NCBI RefSeq assembly: GCF_014490785.1
Contig: NZ_CP051488.1
Coordinates: forward strand, 4,278,001-4,342,000
Reading direction: 5' to 3'
From: Kosakonia sp. SMBL-WEM22
GTDB lineage: Bacteria > Pseudomonadota > Gammaproteobacteria > Enterobacterales > Enterobacteriaceae
DNA: 64,000 nucleotides
Made by a program: the position numbers and the translations under genes. This document shows, in pieces, positions 17,630 through 27,562 of this stretch; position 1 is the first letter of the stretch, and each line of letters begins with the position of its first letter. The notes beneath the pieces were generated by a model, which saw only the letters and a program-made list of their open reading frames with translations, had not been told where the DNA came from and made no database searches.

Positions 17630-19060
17630 TTACTGGCTGTTTTTCTGGATCTTTTTGATGATATTCGTCGTCGAGCAGCCATCTTCGAAGTTGAGCACCA
17701 GCACTTCACCGCCGTTCGCCCACACCTCTTCGCTGCCAGCGATTTGATCCGGCTTGTAATCTCCGCCTTTTACCAGTTTATCCGGCAGCACACCGGCAAT
17801 CAGACGCTGCGGCGTATCCTCTTCAAACGACACCACCCAGTCCACGGCTTCCAGCGCGCTCAGCACAATCATGCGCTGCTCAAGCGGGTTGACCGGACGC
17901 GTCTCGCCTTTCAGGCGTTTGGTCGAAGCATCGCTGTTGACGGCAACAATCAGGCGGTCGCCAAGCTTGCGCGCATTCGCCAGGTAAGAGACATGCCCGG
18001 CGTGGAGGATGTCGAAGACACCGTTGGTCATCACCACTTTTTCACCGCGTTTACGCGCGGCGGCAACGGCCACTTTCAGCTCCTCTTCGCTCATCACGCC
18101 AAAGCCGGTTTCCGCGCGACCGCGCACGGCGTTCTCAAGCTCGATCGGCGAAACGGTTGAGGTGCCGAGTTTACCGACCACTACACCGGCGGCAGCATTG
18201 GCAAAGAAGCAGGCCTCCTCCAGCGAGTTACCCGCCGCAAGCGTAGCCGCCAGCACGCCAATCACCGTATCGCCTGCGCCCGTCACATCATAGACTTCCT
18301 GCGCCTGAGTCGGCATATGCAGCGGCGCTTTGCCCGGCTGCAGCAGCGTCATCCCCTGCTCGGAGCGGGTCACCAGCAGCGCAGAGAGGTCGTAATCGGC
18401 GATCACTTTCATGCCGCGATCCACGATCTCCTCTTCGCTCTTACATTTGCCCGCTACCGCTTCGAACTCAGAGAGATTCGGCGTCAGCAGGGTTGCGCCG
18501 CGATAGCGCTCGAAATCGGTCCCTTTCGGATCGATCAGCACCGGTACACCGGCTTTACGCGCCAGCGCAATCATCTGCTGAACGCTGTTGAGCGCGCCTT
18601 TGGCGTAATCGGAGAGCACCAGCGCGCCAATCGAGCCCAGCGCCTGGTTGATGCGCTCATGCATCGGCTGCGGATCGACGCCATCAAACCCCTCTTCAAA
18701 ATCGAGGCGGATCAGCTGCTGGTTGCGTGACAGCACGCGCAGCTTGGTGATAGTTGGATGAGTCGGAACAGAAACGAAGTCGCAATTGACGTTAACGTCC
18801 GCCAGCGCTTTGCTCAGCGCGCGCGCCGCATCGTCAATGCCGGTCAGGCCGACCAGGCGCGCAGATGCGCCCAGCGAGGCAATGTTCATCGCCACGTTCG
18901 CCGCGCCGCCCGGACGCTCTTCAATGGTGTCGACTTTGACCACCGGCACCGGCGCTTCCGGGGAGATGCGGCTGGTTGGACCGTACCAGTAACGATCCAG
19001 CATCACATCGCCTACCACCATCACACCGGCTTGTTTAAACTCTGGCAGCGTAACTTTCAT
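17630..19060 (-). CDS. hldE: Bifunctional heptose 7-phosphate kinase / heptose 1-phosphate adenylyltransferase
   Basis: The 476-residue fusion has an N-terminal PfkB/ribokinase domain (about 1-318, with RPGGAANVAMNIASLG near 50 and DVTGAGDTVIGV near 258) and a C-terminal nucleotidyltransferase (about 344-476, with TNGVFDILHAGHVSYL carrying the HxGH motif). It makes ADP-heptose for the LPS inner core. It lies 46 bases after glnE in the order ygiF-glnE-hldE, as in E. coli. Confidence 0.97.
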   Translation of the reverse strand: MKVTLPEFKQAGVMVVGDVMLDRYWYGPTSRISPEAPVPVVKVDTIEERPGGAANVAMNIASLGASARLVGLTGIDDAARALSKALADVNVNCDFVSVPTHPTITKLRVLSRNQQLIRLDFEEGFDGVDPQPMHERINQALGSIGALVLSDYAKGALNSVQQMIALARKAGVPVLIDPKGTDFERYRGATLLTPNLSEFEAVAGKCKSEEEIVDRGMKVIADYDLSALLVTRSEQGMTLLQPGKAPLHMPTQAQEVYDVTGAGDTVIGVLAATLAAGNSLEEACFFANAAAGVVVGKLGTSTVSPIELENAVRGRAETGFGVMSEEELKVAVAAARKRGEKVVMTNGVFDILHAGHVSYLANARKLGDRLIVAVNSDASTKRLKGETRPVNPLEQRMIVLSALEAVDWVVSFEEDTPQRLIAGVLPDKLVKGGDYKPDQIAGSEEVWANGGEVLVLNFEDGCSTTNIIKKIQKNSQ

Positions 19061-19106
19061 TCCTGTCTCCTGAGAGATACAAAATTTGCGCGCGATAATA
19101 GCACAC

Positions 19107-21956
19107 TTACGCCGGGGCGCACGGTTCCACCAGCCACTTCACCCAGCTGGTTTTGATCAGCTCTCGTTCGGCAACAAAGCAGGAGAGCGGCACATTTCCC
19201 GGTAGCTCCTGTAACGCCAGGTGGTGCAACTCATCGCGCAGCGTGGTGTAAGCATGGGTCAGCACCAGCGCCTCCTGCTCCTCCATAATGCCGTTTTGCG
19301 CCAGCCCTTCCAGAATGCGCACATTGTCTGACCAACGCGTCAGCTTCGGCTTATCGTGGGCGTAACGCAACACCAGATATTGCGCGATAAACTCGATGTC
19401 GGTAATGCCGCCCTCATCGGTTTTCAGGTCAAAGCGATCTTTCTGTTTATTGCCAAGGTGGGCGCGCATCTTCTCGCGCATCTCGCGCACTTCGGTTTGC
19501 AGCGTCGTGCCCTCGCGCGGCGTCAGCAGAATATCGCGGCGAATCGCGTCGAACTGCACGGTCAGCTGCGGGTCGCCGTACACCACGCGCGCACGGGCCA
19601 GCGCCTGATGTTCCCAGGTCCAGGCTTCGTTTTTCTGGTAATCGGCGAAGGCCTCGGCAGTGGTGACCAACATTCCTGCCGCACCGGAGGGGCGCAGGCG
19701 CGCATCCACTTCATAAAGAATGCCGGAAGAGGTACGCGTACTGAAGAGGTGCATAATGCGCTGCGCCAGCCGCAGGTAGAACTGACGGCCATCGATCTCA
19801 CGCTCGCCGTCAGTCATCACATCCATTGGGCAGTCATGCAAAAAGACCAGGTCGAGATCGGAGCTGTAGCCCAGCTCCCAGCCGCCCAGTTTGCCGTAGC
19901 CAACCACCGCAAAGCCGCGCCCTTCGCGATCGTGCAGATGCGCAGGCTGACCGTAGCGCTTCACCATCTGCCCCCAGGCTTGCTGGACCACGGCATCGAT
20001 AATCGCTTCTGCCAGCCAGGTTAAGTGATCGCTCACTTTCATCACCGGCAGCGTGCCGGCGATATCCGCCGCCGCAACGCGTAGCAATTGCGCCTGCTTA
20101 AACTGACGCAATGCCTCAAGCTGCTGCTCTTCATCCTCTTCCGGCACGCGCAGCAGATACTGGCGCAGCTCATCGCGGTAGGCGTTCATCGCCGTCGGTT
20201 GGTAGAGCGTGGCGGGATCAAGCAGTTCGTCGAGCAGGATCGGGTAGCGCGCCAGCTGGCTCGCCACCATCGGTGAAGCGGCACACAGCGAGATGAGATG
20301 TTTCAGCGCGCCGGGAAATTCGCTCAACAGCTCAAGATAGGTGGTGCGGGTAACAATGCCGGTAAGTAGCGGCATCAGGCGCGATAGCGGCACCGGTGCA
20401 TCCTCGCGTGAGCAGACATCGCTCAGCAGGTGCGGCATCAGATGATCGAGCACCTGGCGGCCGCGCTGGCCGATGGGGCGCTTATCAAGCTCCTGGCGAA
20501 AATCGGCGATCAGCGCCACCACGCGACGGCGATCCTCATCGCTTAGATGCGCAATCCCCGGCGTGCTGTCCTCCTCCTGTAACGCGTCCTGCCAGAGTTC
20601 TCGCCACTGCTCAGAGAGTGCCTCGTCGGCGGACTCCGCTTCATCATCGCCAATCAGCTCATTAAAGATGCGCCGCACGGCGGCCATATGCGCTTCCAGC
20701 TGGCTACTGAGCGCATTCCAGCTTTCCGCGCCCATCCCCCAGGCAAGACGCGCGCGGTTTAGCTCATCGCCCGGCAGCGTCTGCGTCTGCTCATCATTAA
20801 TGCTTTGCAGCAGGTTTTCCAGCCGTCGCAGCCAGAGATAGGCAGCGCGCAGTTTATCCGCATCGCCCACCGGCAGCAGATGCAGCTGGTCGATGGCCGC
20901 TAAGGTTGGCAACAGCGAGCGGGATTGCAGCGCCGGCTCGCGCCCGCCACGAATCAGCTGGAACACCTGCACGATAAATTCGATTTCGCGAATGCCGCCC
21001 GCACCGAGCTTGATGTTGTCCTTCAAACCCCGGCGGCGCACTTCGCGGGCAATCATCCCTTTCATATTGCGCAGGGACTGGATCACGCTGAAATCGATAT
21101 AGCGGCGGAAGACAAACGGGCGCAGCATGGCGCGGAGTTCGCTGGCGTGCGCGCCCTCGTCATCGCCCATGATCCGCGCTTTTACCATCGCATAGCGCTC
21201 CCAGTCGCGCCCCTGTTCCTGGTAGTAATCCTCCAGCGCAGCGAAGCTCAGCACCAGCGGGCCGCTCTCACCGAACGGGCGCAGGCGCATATCGACCCGG
21301 TAGACAAACCCATCCTGCGTCGGCTGGTCCAGCACTTTGATCAGCCGCTGCCCCAAACGGGTGAAAAACTGGGCGTTATCCAGCTCGCGTCTGCCGCCCT
21401 GCGTCACGCCGTTTTCCGGCCAGGCGAAGATGAGATCAATATCGGAAGAGAAGTTAAGTTCGCCGCCGCCGAGCTTGCCCATGCCGAGCACCAGCATCGG
21501 CTGCGGAACGCCCTGCGCGTTGCACGGCGTGCCCCATTCGCGGCAGCAGGCGCTGTAGAGCCACTCCCGCGCGGCGACGATCACGGTTTCCGCCAGCACG
21601 CTTAACTGTTGCAGCACCGCTTCATCGCTGATGAGTCGCAGCGCCTGCGCCCAGGCGATACGTACCATGATGCGGCGGCGAAACTGCCGCAGCGCGCGCA
21701 TTAGCGACGCTTCATCGGTGACGTTTTGCAGCAGCGCATCCAGCCATGTCGCATAGTGCTGCCACTCCTCTGCGGTGGGCGGCGCACTCTCAAGCTCTGC
21801 CAGCCACTCGGGATAAGCGGCCAGGCTCTGCTGGACGAAATCACTGAACGTGAGCACTGACTGCGCCTGCGCGCTAAGCGGCCGGGCTGTCAGCGCCTCC
21901 GGCAAGCGGGAAAGCACCGTTTGCCACTGTTGCGATAAGAGGGATGCGTGCTGCAT
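19107..21956 (-). CDS. glnE: Glutamine synthetase adenylyltransferase/deadenylase
   Basis: The 949-residue product has the duplicated nucleotidyltransferase design: the deadenylylating N-terminal domain with GMGKLGGGELNFSSDIDLIF (about 156-175) and the adenylylating C-terminal domain with VGYGKLGGWELGYSSDLDLV (about 690-709). GlnE adds or removes AMP on glutamine synthetase under control of PII and glutamine. It starts 16 bases after ygiF. Confidence 0.97.
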   Translation of the reverse strand: MQHASLLSQQWQTVLSRLPEALTARPLSAQAQSVLTFSDFVQQSLAAYPEWLAELESAPPTAEEWQHYATWLDALLQNVTDEASLMRALRQFRRRIMVRIAWAQALRLISDEAVLQQLSVLAETVIVAAREWLYSACCREWGTPCNAQGVPQPMLVLGMGKLGGGELNFSSDIDLIFAWPENGVTQGGRRELDNAQFFTRLGQRLIKVLDQPTQDGFVYRVDMRLRPFGESGPLVLSFAALEDYYQEQGRDWERYAMVKARIMGDDEGAHASELRAMLRPFVFRRYIDFSVIQSLRNMKGMIAREVRRRGLKDNIKLGAGGIREIEFIVQVFQLIRGGREPALQSRSLLPTLAAIDQLHLLPVGDADKLRAAYLWLRRLENLLQSINDEQTQTLPGDELNRARLAWGMGAESWNALSSQLEAHMAAVRRIFNELIGDDEAESADEALSEQWRELWQDALQEEDSTPGIAHLSDEDRRRVVALIADFRQELDKRPIGQRGRQVLDHLMPHLLSDVCSREDAPVPLSRLMPLLTGIVTRTTYLELLSEFPGALKHLISLCAASPMVASQLARYPILLDELLDPATLYQPTAMNAYRDELRQYLLRVPEEDEEQQLEALRQFKQAQLLRVAAADIAGTLPVMKVSDHLTWLAEAIIDAVVQQAWGQMVKRYGQPAHLHDREGRGFAVVGYGKLGGWELGYSSDLDLVFLHDCPMDVMTDGEREIDGRQFYLRLAQRIMHLFSTRTSSGILYEVDARLRPSGAAGMLVTTAEAFADYQKNEAWTWEHQALARARVVYGDPQLTVQFDAIRRDILLTPREGTTLQTEVREMREKMRAHLGNKQKDRFDLKTDEGGITDIEFIAQYLVLRYAHDKPKLTRWSDNVRILEGLAQNGIMEEQEALVLTHAYTTLRDELHHLALQELPGNVPLSCFVAERELIKTSWVKWLVEPCAPA

Positions 21957-21972
21957 TCAAAACGTCCTTACG

Positions 21973-23274
21973 TTAGCGTTTCCCGCTGTGTAGCCAGAAT
22001 GGCTCCTCGTTAATGGCGGTATTCCGGAAATGCTCAATCTCGATTTTCTGCCGCGTTTCAATCGCGTGGTAGAGCCCCTGCCAGTTTTCCAGCCACGCAT
22101 TCGCCAGCGCCCGGTCGTAATAGCCTGCCAGCAACAGCGTGCTGTCGATATCACGCGCCAGACGCGGCAGCTGATCGCGGTAGCTGTCGCCAAGATGGTG
22201 AGCAAAGGTCTTTTTCAGTTCAGAGGCGGTGCGCGAGAGGTGGATATCGGCGAAGCGCTTGAAGGAGTCGGCAAATTTCGCCTGCGCTTTTTCATCAAGG
22301 AATGCGCGCCAGCCCTGAGTCACCAGCCACTCCGTTAACAGCAGTTTCGCCATTGCCGACGGCACATCCCACACCGCCGTTTCAGCGGAGACGGCGGAGG
22401 TCAGCGTCGCTTCCGCCTGGGTCAGCAGATCACGTAAGTGAGCGCTCGCTTTACGCGGCACAATGCCGCCAAACAGTGTGAAGGTGTGGCGCAGCAGCGC
22501 AATCGCGCGCAACACTTCAGGACGCGCCGCGTCATCACCGCGCACCCACAGCTCTTCATGGTACTGCCACTGGGAGAGGGCCAGCTCCAACGCGCTGGCA
22601 AACGCCTGCTCGACGGACGCTTTCGGTGCGGCCTGCAAAAAGGGCGTCGGGCGCAGTTCGCGCGGCGCGTTGCCCTGCGCGAGATGATACCCGCGCGCGG
22701 CTTTGCTCAGGCTGCCCTGACGCAGGCAGGAGAGCGTCGCCAGCTGGCGCGCCAGCTTAAGAATATCCGCCGCATCGCCACTCAGTAGTTCCAGCTCCAG
22801 CTCGCAAATCGGCTCGGCGAACTCACCCGCTTTCACTTCGCCTAAATCGAGGCCAATCTCGATGCGGCTCTCGCCGACGTTGACCAGCCACTTTTCGCGG
22901 TAAAAATCGGTGCTGAACAGCGGCTGCGCGCGCGATTGCAGATCCTCCGGCAGGCCGCCTTCGGGCCACACTTCGGCGGGAAAGCGCGAAAGATCAAGTT
23001 CAGCCTTATCGAGGGGAATATTGTATTCCGGGCGCTGATGTAAACCACCAATGACGCGACCGGCGATTTTCATCGTCATCTCATACTGGCCGTTCACACC
23101 GCGAATACGCAGACCCATATCGTGGCTGCGCAGCCAGTTGTCAGGTGTTTCGTAATAGATATTGAGTAACTGGCTGGACGCGATATGTTCGTCGGTCAGC
23201 GTGTGAAGATGCTGACGAAGCGTTTCCACGCAGTCGCTCTTCACGATAAACTTTAATTCAATTTCCTGAGCCAT
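21973..23274 (-). CDS. ygiF: Inorganic triphosphatase (CYTH-CHAD) YgiF
   Basis: The 433-residue protein has an N-terminal CYTH domain (begins MAQEIELKFIV with the ExExK signature; about 1-200) and a C-terminal CHAD helical domain rich in conserved His and Arg (about 220-425, including LRAIALLRHTFTLFGGIVPR). E. coli YgiF hydrolyses inorganic tripolyphosphate; CHAD domains bind polyphosphate. It heads ygiF-glnE-hldE and is divergent from ygiM. Confidence 0.95.
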   Translation of the reverse strand: MAQEIELKFIVKSDCVETLRQHLHTLTDEHIASSQLLNIYYETPDNWLRSHDMGLRIRGVNGQYEMTMKIAGRVIGGLHQRPEYNIPLDKAELDLSRFPAEVWPEGGLPEDLQSRAQPLFSTDFYREKWLVNVGESRIEIGLDLGEVKAGEFAEPICELELELLSGDAADILKLARQLATLSCLRQGSLSKAARGYHLAQGNAPRELRPTPFLQAAPKASVEQAFASALELALSQWQYHEELWVRGDDAARPEVLRAIALLRHTFTLFGGIVPRKASAHLRDLLTQAEATLTSAVSAETAVWDVPSAMAKLLLTEWLVTQGWRAFLDEKAQAKFADSFKRFADIHLSRTASELKKTFAHHLGDSYRDQLPRLARDIDSTLLLAGYYDRALANAWLENWQGLYHAIETRQKIEIEHFRNTAINEEPFWLHSGKR

Positions 23275-23512
23275 GGCCTTGCACTTATGGTTATGTCACA
23301 TCAGTGAAAATTTTGGCGAACTAACGCGCCCTCGGTTTGTCAGTAGATAGTATTTTTTGCCAAATTGCCATGAATGCGCAATCTGGCGGGTGCAAATGTT
23401 CGCATCAGTGCGCAGTTTGATCTGGAAGATTCCGATTGATGGTGCCCGCCGGGTATCGTCAGACTGTCGCCACTGTTTACCATTCACATTCAAAGAAAAT
23501 AATGATTGCCTG

Positions 23513-24127
23513 ATGCCAAATTTACGCCTGATTGGAATAACCCTTTTCGCGCTTAGCGTCTCTGTCGGCACCCACGCTGAGGAGAAGCGGTATGTTTCGG
23601 ACGAATTGAGCACCTGGGTCCGTAGCGGCCCCGGCGATAATTACCGCCTTGTTGGCACGGTAAACGCCGGTGAAGAGGTCGCCCTGCTGCAACAAAATAG
23701 TGAGTATGGCCAGGTGCGTGACAGCAGCGGCCGTACTGCCTGGATCCCGCTTAAACAGCTTAACACCCAGCCAAGCCTGCGCACCCGCGTGCCGGAACTG
23801 GAAAACCAGGTGAAAACGTTGACCGATAAACTGACCAATATCGACAACACCTGGAACCAGCGTACCGCAGATATGCAGCAGAAAGTCGCGCGCAGCGACG
23901 GGGTGATTAACGGTCTCAAAGATGAGAACCAGAAGCTGAAAAACGAACTGATTGTGGCGCAGAAGAAGGTCAACGCCGCTAACCTGCAGCTCGATGACAA
24001 GCAGCGCACCATCATTATGCAGTGGTTTATGTATGGCGGTGGCGTGCTGGGCGCTGGTCTGCTGCTCGGCCTGCTGCTGCCGCACATGATCCCGACGCGT
24101 AAACGCAAAGATCGCTGGATGAACTAA
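23513..24127 (+). CDS. ygiM: SH3-domain membrane protein YgiM
   Basis: I chose the ATG at 23513 (MPNLRLIGITLFALS), giving 204 residues against 206 in E. coli; a longer upstream frame is non-homologous. A signal-like segment ends near residue 22 (THA). An SH3-type domain follows (YVSDELSTWVRSGPGDNYRL through GRTAWIPLKQL), then a coiled coil (about 95-165) and a C-terminal membrane helix with a basic tail RKRKDRWMN. The role is unproved; the gene is also called htrG. It is 66 bases before cca. Confidence 0.93.
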   Translation: MPNLRLIGITLFALSVSVGTHAEEKRYVSDELSTWVRSGPGDNYRLVGTVNAGEEVALLQQNSEYGQVRDSSGRTAWIPLKQLNTQPSLRTRVPELENQVKTLTDKLTNIDNTWNQRTADMQQKVARSDGVINGLKDENQKLKNELIVAQKKVNAANLQLDDKQRTIIMQWFMYGGGVLGAGLLLGLLLPHMIPTRKRKDRWMN

Positions 24128-24193
24128 GCAGATTCGCCATCTTCTCTACACTTACGTATTATCTGACGACAAATGTGTAGAGGAGAGTGGCGG

Positions 24194-25435
24194 GTGAAGA
24201 GTTATCTGGTCGGTGGTGCAGTACGCGATACATTGTTGGGTCTGCCGGTCAAAGACAGAGATTGGGTGGTGGTCGGCGCCACGCCGCAAGAGATGCTCGA
24301 CGCGGGCTACCAGCAGGTAGGCCGCGATTTTCCTGTGTTCCTCCATCCGCAAAGCCGCGAAGAGTACGCCCTGGCGCGCACCGAGCGGAAGTCCGGCTCC
24401 GGCTATACCGGTTTTACCTGCTATGCCGCCCCCGATGTCACCCTTGAGCAGGATCTGCTGCGCCGTGATTTAACCGTCAACGCCCTGGCGCAGGATGAAA
24501 ACGGCACGATTATCGACCCGTTTAACGGTCAGCAGGATCTGCGTCAGCGCATTCTGCGCCACGTCTCCCCCGCCTTTAATGAAGATCCGCTCCGCGTGCT
24601 ACGCGTGGCGCGTTTCGCAGCCCGTTATGCCCACCTCAGCTTCCGTATTGCTGATGAAACTATGACGCTGATGCGCGACATGACCGAGGCGGGCGAGCTG
24701 GCGCACCTGACGCCTGAGCGGGTGTGGAAAGAGACGGAGAGCGCGCTGCGCACCCGTAACCCGCAGATCTACTTTCAGGTGCTGCGCGACTGTGGCGCGC
24801 TGAAGGTACTCTTCCCGGAGATCGATGCGCTATTTGGCGTGCCGGCCCCGGCGAAATGGCACCCGGAGATTGATACCGGTATTCACACGCTGATGACGGT
24901 CTCAATGGCGGCGATGCTGAGCCCTGAGGTGGATGTGCGTTTCGCCACGCTGTGCCACGATCTCGGCAAGGGGCTGACTCCACCCGCACTCTGGCCGCGC
25001 CATCATGGTCATGGCCCGGCGGGTGTCCGGCTGGTGGAGGGTTTGTGCCAGCGTCTGCGCGTGCCGAATGAGCTGCGTGACCTGGCAAAGCTGGTGGCTG
25101 AGTATCACGATCTGATCCACACATTCCCTGTTCTACAGCCAAAAACGATCGTAAAGCTATTCGACTCCATTGATGCCTGGCGCAAACCGCAGCGGGTGGA
25201 GCAGATTGCCCTGACCAGCGAAGCGGATGTACGCGGGCGTACCGGTTTTGAGGCGATTGATTATTCGCAGGGGCGCTTACTGCGTGCAGCCTGGGAAGTG
25301 GCGCGCGCGGTGCCGACGAAAGCGGTGATTGAAGCAGGTTTTACCGGTGCGGCAGTACGTGAAGAGCTAACCCGCCGGCGGGTTGCGGCGGTTGCGCAGT
25401 GGAAAGCAGAGCACTGCCCTCAGCCCGAAGCCTGA
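24194..25435 (+). CDS. cca: CCA-adding enzyme / tRNA nucleotidyltransferase
   Basis: The start is the GTG at 24194 (VKSYLVGGAVRDTLLG), as in E. coli; the ATG seven codons upstream lies before the AGGAG ribosome site. The 413 residues comprise the class II nucleotidyltransferase head (GGAVRD at 8-13, DRDWVVVGATP with catalytic Asp) and a C-terminal HD domain (CHDLGKG near 257). It repairs tRNA 3' CCA ends; the HD domain has phosphatase and 2',3'-cyclic phosphodiesterase activity in E. coli. Confidence 0.97.
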   Translation: MKSYLVGGAVRDTLLGLPVKDRDWVVVGATPQEMLDAGYQQVGRDFPVFLHPQSREEYALARTERKSGSGYTGFTCYAAPDVTLEQDLLRRDLTVNALAQDENGTIIDPFNGQQDLRQRILRHVSPAFNEDPLRVLRVARFAARYAHLSFRIADETMTLMRDMTEAGELAHLTPERVWKETESALRTRNPQIYFQVLRDCGALKVLFPEIDALFGVPAPAKWHPEIDTGIHTLMTVSMAAMLSPEVDVRFATLCHDLGKGLTPPALWPRHHGHGPAGVRLVEGLCQRLRVPNELRDLAKLVAEYHDLIHTFPVLQPKTIVKLFDSIDAWRKPQRVEQIALTSEADVRGRTGFEAIDYSQGRLLRAAWEVARAVPTKAVIEAGFTGAAVREELTRRRVAAVAQWKAEHCPQPEA

Positions 25436-25440
25436 GGGCA
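25415..25440. terminator. Hairpin at the cca-uppP convergence
   Basis: TGCCCTCAG...CTGAGGGCA is a 9-bp perfect stem spanning the cca stop codon. It lacks a strong T run, so it may be only a weak terminator. Confidence 0.5.
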
Positions 25441-25447
25441 TTACCAC

Positions 25448-26269
25448 TTAGAAAAAGACAACGTAGACCGCTGCAGCGACGATAAAGCGGTAGATCGCGA
25501 ACGGAATAAAGGAGATGTGTTTAATCAACTCCAGGAAGGTTTTAATCGCGATCAGCGCAACGATAAACGCCGTCACAAAACCGACGGCGAACATCGGGAT
25601 ATCGCCAGTGGTGAGAAAACCGATGCTTTTATAGAGGTCCAGCACCGTCGCGCCCATCATCATTGGCACCGCGAGCAGGAAGGAGAACTCAGAGGCTGCA
25701 TAGCGGCTAACTCCGACCAGCATACCGCCAGAGATAGTCGCGCCGGAGCGGGAGAAGCCCGGCCACAGCGCCAGACACTGGAAGCAGCCAATTAAAAATG
25801 CCTGGCGGTAGGTCATATCATCAACGCCCTCAGCACGCGGCACTTTCGGCTTCAGCAGTTCAGCGGCGATCAGCAGCACACCACCAACCACCAGGGCATA
25901 GGCGACGTTTTTCGGATTGAACAACGTTTTAATCGCATCGTGGAACACCAGACCAATCACTACCGCCGGGATCATCCCCAGCAGAATATGGATCAGCGAC
26001 AAACGCCCAGTGCCGGTGCCTTCATGGCGCGGCGGCTTGCCGAAATGGATGCCGATAAGGCCAAAGAGACGCCGCCAGAACATTACCACCACGGCGAGAA
26101 TTGAGCCGAGCTGAATCACAACTTCAAAGGTTTTTGCGGTATCACCTTCAAAGCCCAACAGATGCCCGACAATTATCATGTGGCCCGTACTGGAGACGGG
26201 AAGAAACTCGGTAAGCCCCTCAACGACACCAAGAATGGCCGCCACCAAAAGGGAGTGCATATCGCTCAT
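25448..26269 (-). CDS. uppP: Undecaprenyl-diphosphatase UppP (BacA)
   Basis: The start at 26269 gives MSDMHSLLVAAILGVVEGLTEFLPVS, 273 residues as in E. coli. The catalytic motifs EFLPVSSTGH (about 21-30) and GFSRSGATISGG (about 171-182) are intact, with about eight membrane helices. It recycles the C55 lipid carrier by dephosphorylating undecaprenyl diphosphate and gives bacitracin resistance. Confidence 0.97.
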   Translation of the reverse strand: MSDMHSLLVAAILGVVEGLTEFLPVSSTGHMIIVGHLLGFEGDTAKTFEVVIQLGSILAVVVMFWRRLFGLIGIHFGKPPRHEGTGTGRLSLIHILLGMIPAVVIGLVFHDAIKTLFNPKNVAYALVVGGVLLIAAELLKPKVPRAEGVDDMTYRQAFLIGCFQCLALWPGFSRSGATISGGMLVGVSRYAASEFSFLLAVPMMMGATVLDLYKSIGFLTTGDIPMFAVGFVTAFIVALIAIKTFLELIKHISFIPFAIYRFIVAAAVYVVFF

Positions 26270-26375
26270 CAAATAAACCCCTAAAAAGATATAAAAAACG
26301 GCTCATCCAGTGGAGAAGCCGCGAAAAGCCGTATCTATGACCTGAATAGTAGCGTTTGGTTTAACGGTGATGAAT

Positions 26376-26744
26376 TTAAAAACTTTTTTTCGGATTTAGG
26401 CCACGCTCGATAATTACACCCACATTTTTTGCCCGGGCCACCGCGCCTGGTTTACTCAGTTTGATGCGCACCCAGGGGGAGTTAAAGCGGGCCAGCAACA
26501 GCTCTGCCACCTCTTCCGCGACGCGTTCTACCAGCGCAAAACGCGCGCCTTCAACATGCCCGACGACGGTATCGGCGATATCCGCATAACTGAGGCAGTC
26601 CTGCACATCATCGCTTTTTGCCGCCTGACGATTATCCCAGGCCATTTCGATATCGAACACTAATTGCTGCTCAATGGTCTGTTCCCAGTCGTAAACACCA
26701 ATTGTGGTGATTACTGAAAGCTGTTCGATAAATACAATATCCAT
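26376..26744 (-). CDS. folB: Dihydroneopterin aldolase
   Basis: The 122-residue protein begins MDIVFIEQLSVITTIGVYDWEQ, with the conserved E/Y pair, and has VRIKLSKPGAVARAKNVGV at the C-terminus. These are FolB hallmarks. It converts dihydroneopterin to 6-hydroxymethyl-dihydropterin in folate synthesis. It is divergent from plsY. Confidence 0.96.
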   Translation of the reverse strand: MDIVFIEQLSVITTIGVYDWEQTIEQQLVFDIEMAWDNRQAAKSDDVQDCLSYADIADTVVGHVEGARFALVERVAEEVAELLLARFNSPWVRIKLSKPGAVARAKNVGVIIERGLNPKKSF

Positions 26745-26907
26745 CTTACCCCGCCTGCTGATTGTGCCTGAGCCATCGCCGCCAGACCGCTGAATGAGTG
26801 GTTATCCGCTAGGTTTTGCACAAAACCCGGATACCACTTTCCGAAATTTATGCGTATTATCCATGGATGCAGAGAATAAAACGACATTTTCAAAACGGAA
26901 CAGCGTT

Positions 26908-27525
26908 ATGAGTGCAATCGCGCCTGGGATGATCTTCCTTGCGTACCTTTGTGGCTCAATCTCCAGCGCCATCCTGGTCTGCCGCCTTGCTGGTTTCCCT
27001 GACCCGCGAGAGAGTGGCTCCGGTAACCCCGGAGCCACCAACGTATTACGTGTTGGCGGCAAGGGCGCAGCCGCAGCGGTACTGATATTTGATGTCTTAA
27101 AAGGGATGCTGCCGGTCTGGGGCGCTTATGCGCTCGGCGTAACGCCTTTCTGGCTGGGCCTTATTGCTATCGCCGCCTGCCTGGGCCATATCTGGCCGGT
27201 TTTCTTTAAATTTAGGGGCGGTAAAGGCGTGGCCACCGCATTTGGCGCGATTGCCCCCATCGGCTGGGATTTAACGGGCGTGATGGCAGGCACCTGGCTG
27301 CTGACGGTGCTGTTAAGCGGCTACTCGTCGCTGGGCGCGATTGTCAGCGCGCTGATTGCGCCATTCTATGTCTGGTGGTTTAAACCGCAGTTCACCTTTC
27401 CGGTGGCGATGCTCTCATGCCTGATCCTGCTGCGTCATCATGACAATATTCAGCGTTTATGGCGGCATCAGGAGAGCAAAATCTGGACGAAGCTGAAAAG
27501 GAAGAAGCGGCAGGATAAAGTGTAA
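26908..27525 (+). CDS. plsY: Glycerol-3-phosphate acyltransferase PlsY
   Basis: The ATG at 26908 (MSAIAPGMIFLAYLCGSISSA) gives 205 residues, as in E. coli. Three PlsY motifs are visible: SGNPGATNVLR (about 36-46), the VLKGMLP region and FRGGKGVATAFG (about 103-114). It acylates glycerol 3-phosphate from acyl phosphate at the inner membrane. The basic C-terminus LKRKKRQDKV is typical. Confidence 0.95.
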   Translation: MSAIAPGMIFLAYLCGSISSAILVCRLAGFPDPRESGSGNPGATNVLRVGGKGAAAAVLIFDVLKGMLPVWGAYALGVTPFWLGLIAIAACLGHIWPVFFKFRGGKGVATAFGAIAPIGWDLTGVMAGTWLLTVLLSGYSSLGAIVSALIAPFYVWWFKPQFTFPVAMLSCLILLRHHDNIQRLWRHQESKIWTKLKRKKRQDKV

Positions 27526-27527
27526 AT

Positions 27528-27555
27528 TTGCCCGGCGCGTGAAAATACCGGGCAA
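27528..27555. terminator. Hairpin between convergent plsY and tsaD
   Basis: TTGCCCGG...CCGGGCAA forms an 8-bp stem with a 12-base loop just after the plsY stop. It is likely shared by both genes. Confidence 0.65.
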
Positions 27556-27562
27556 TAATCAT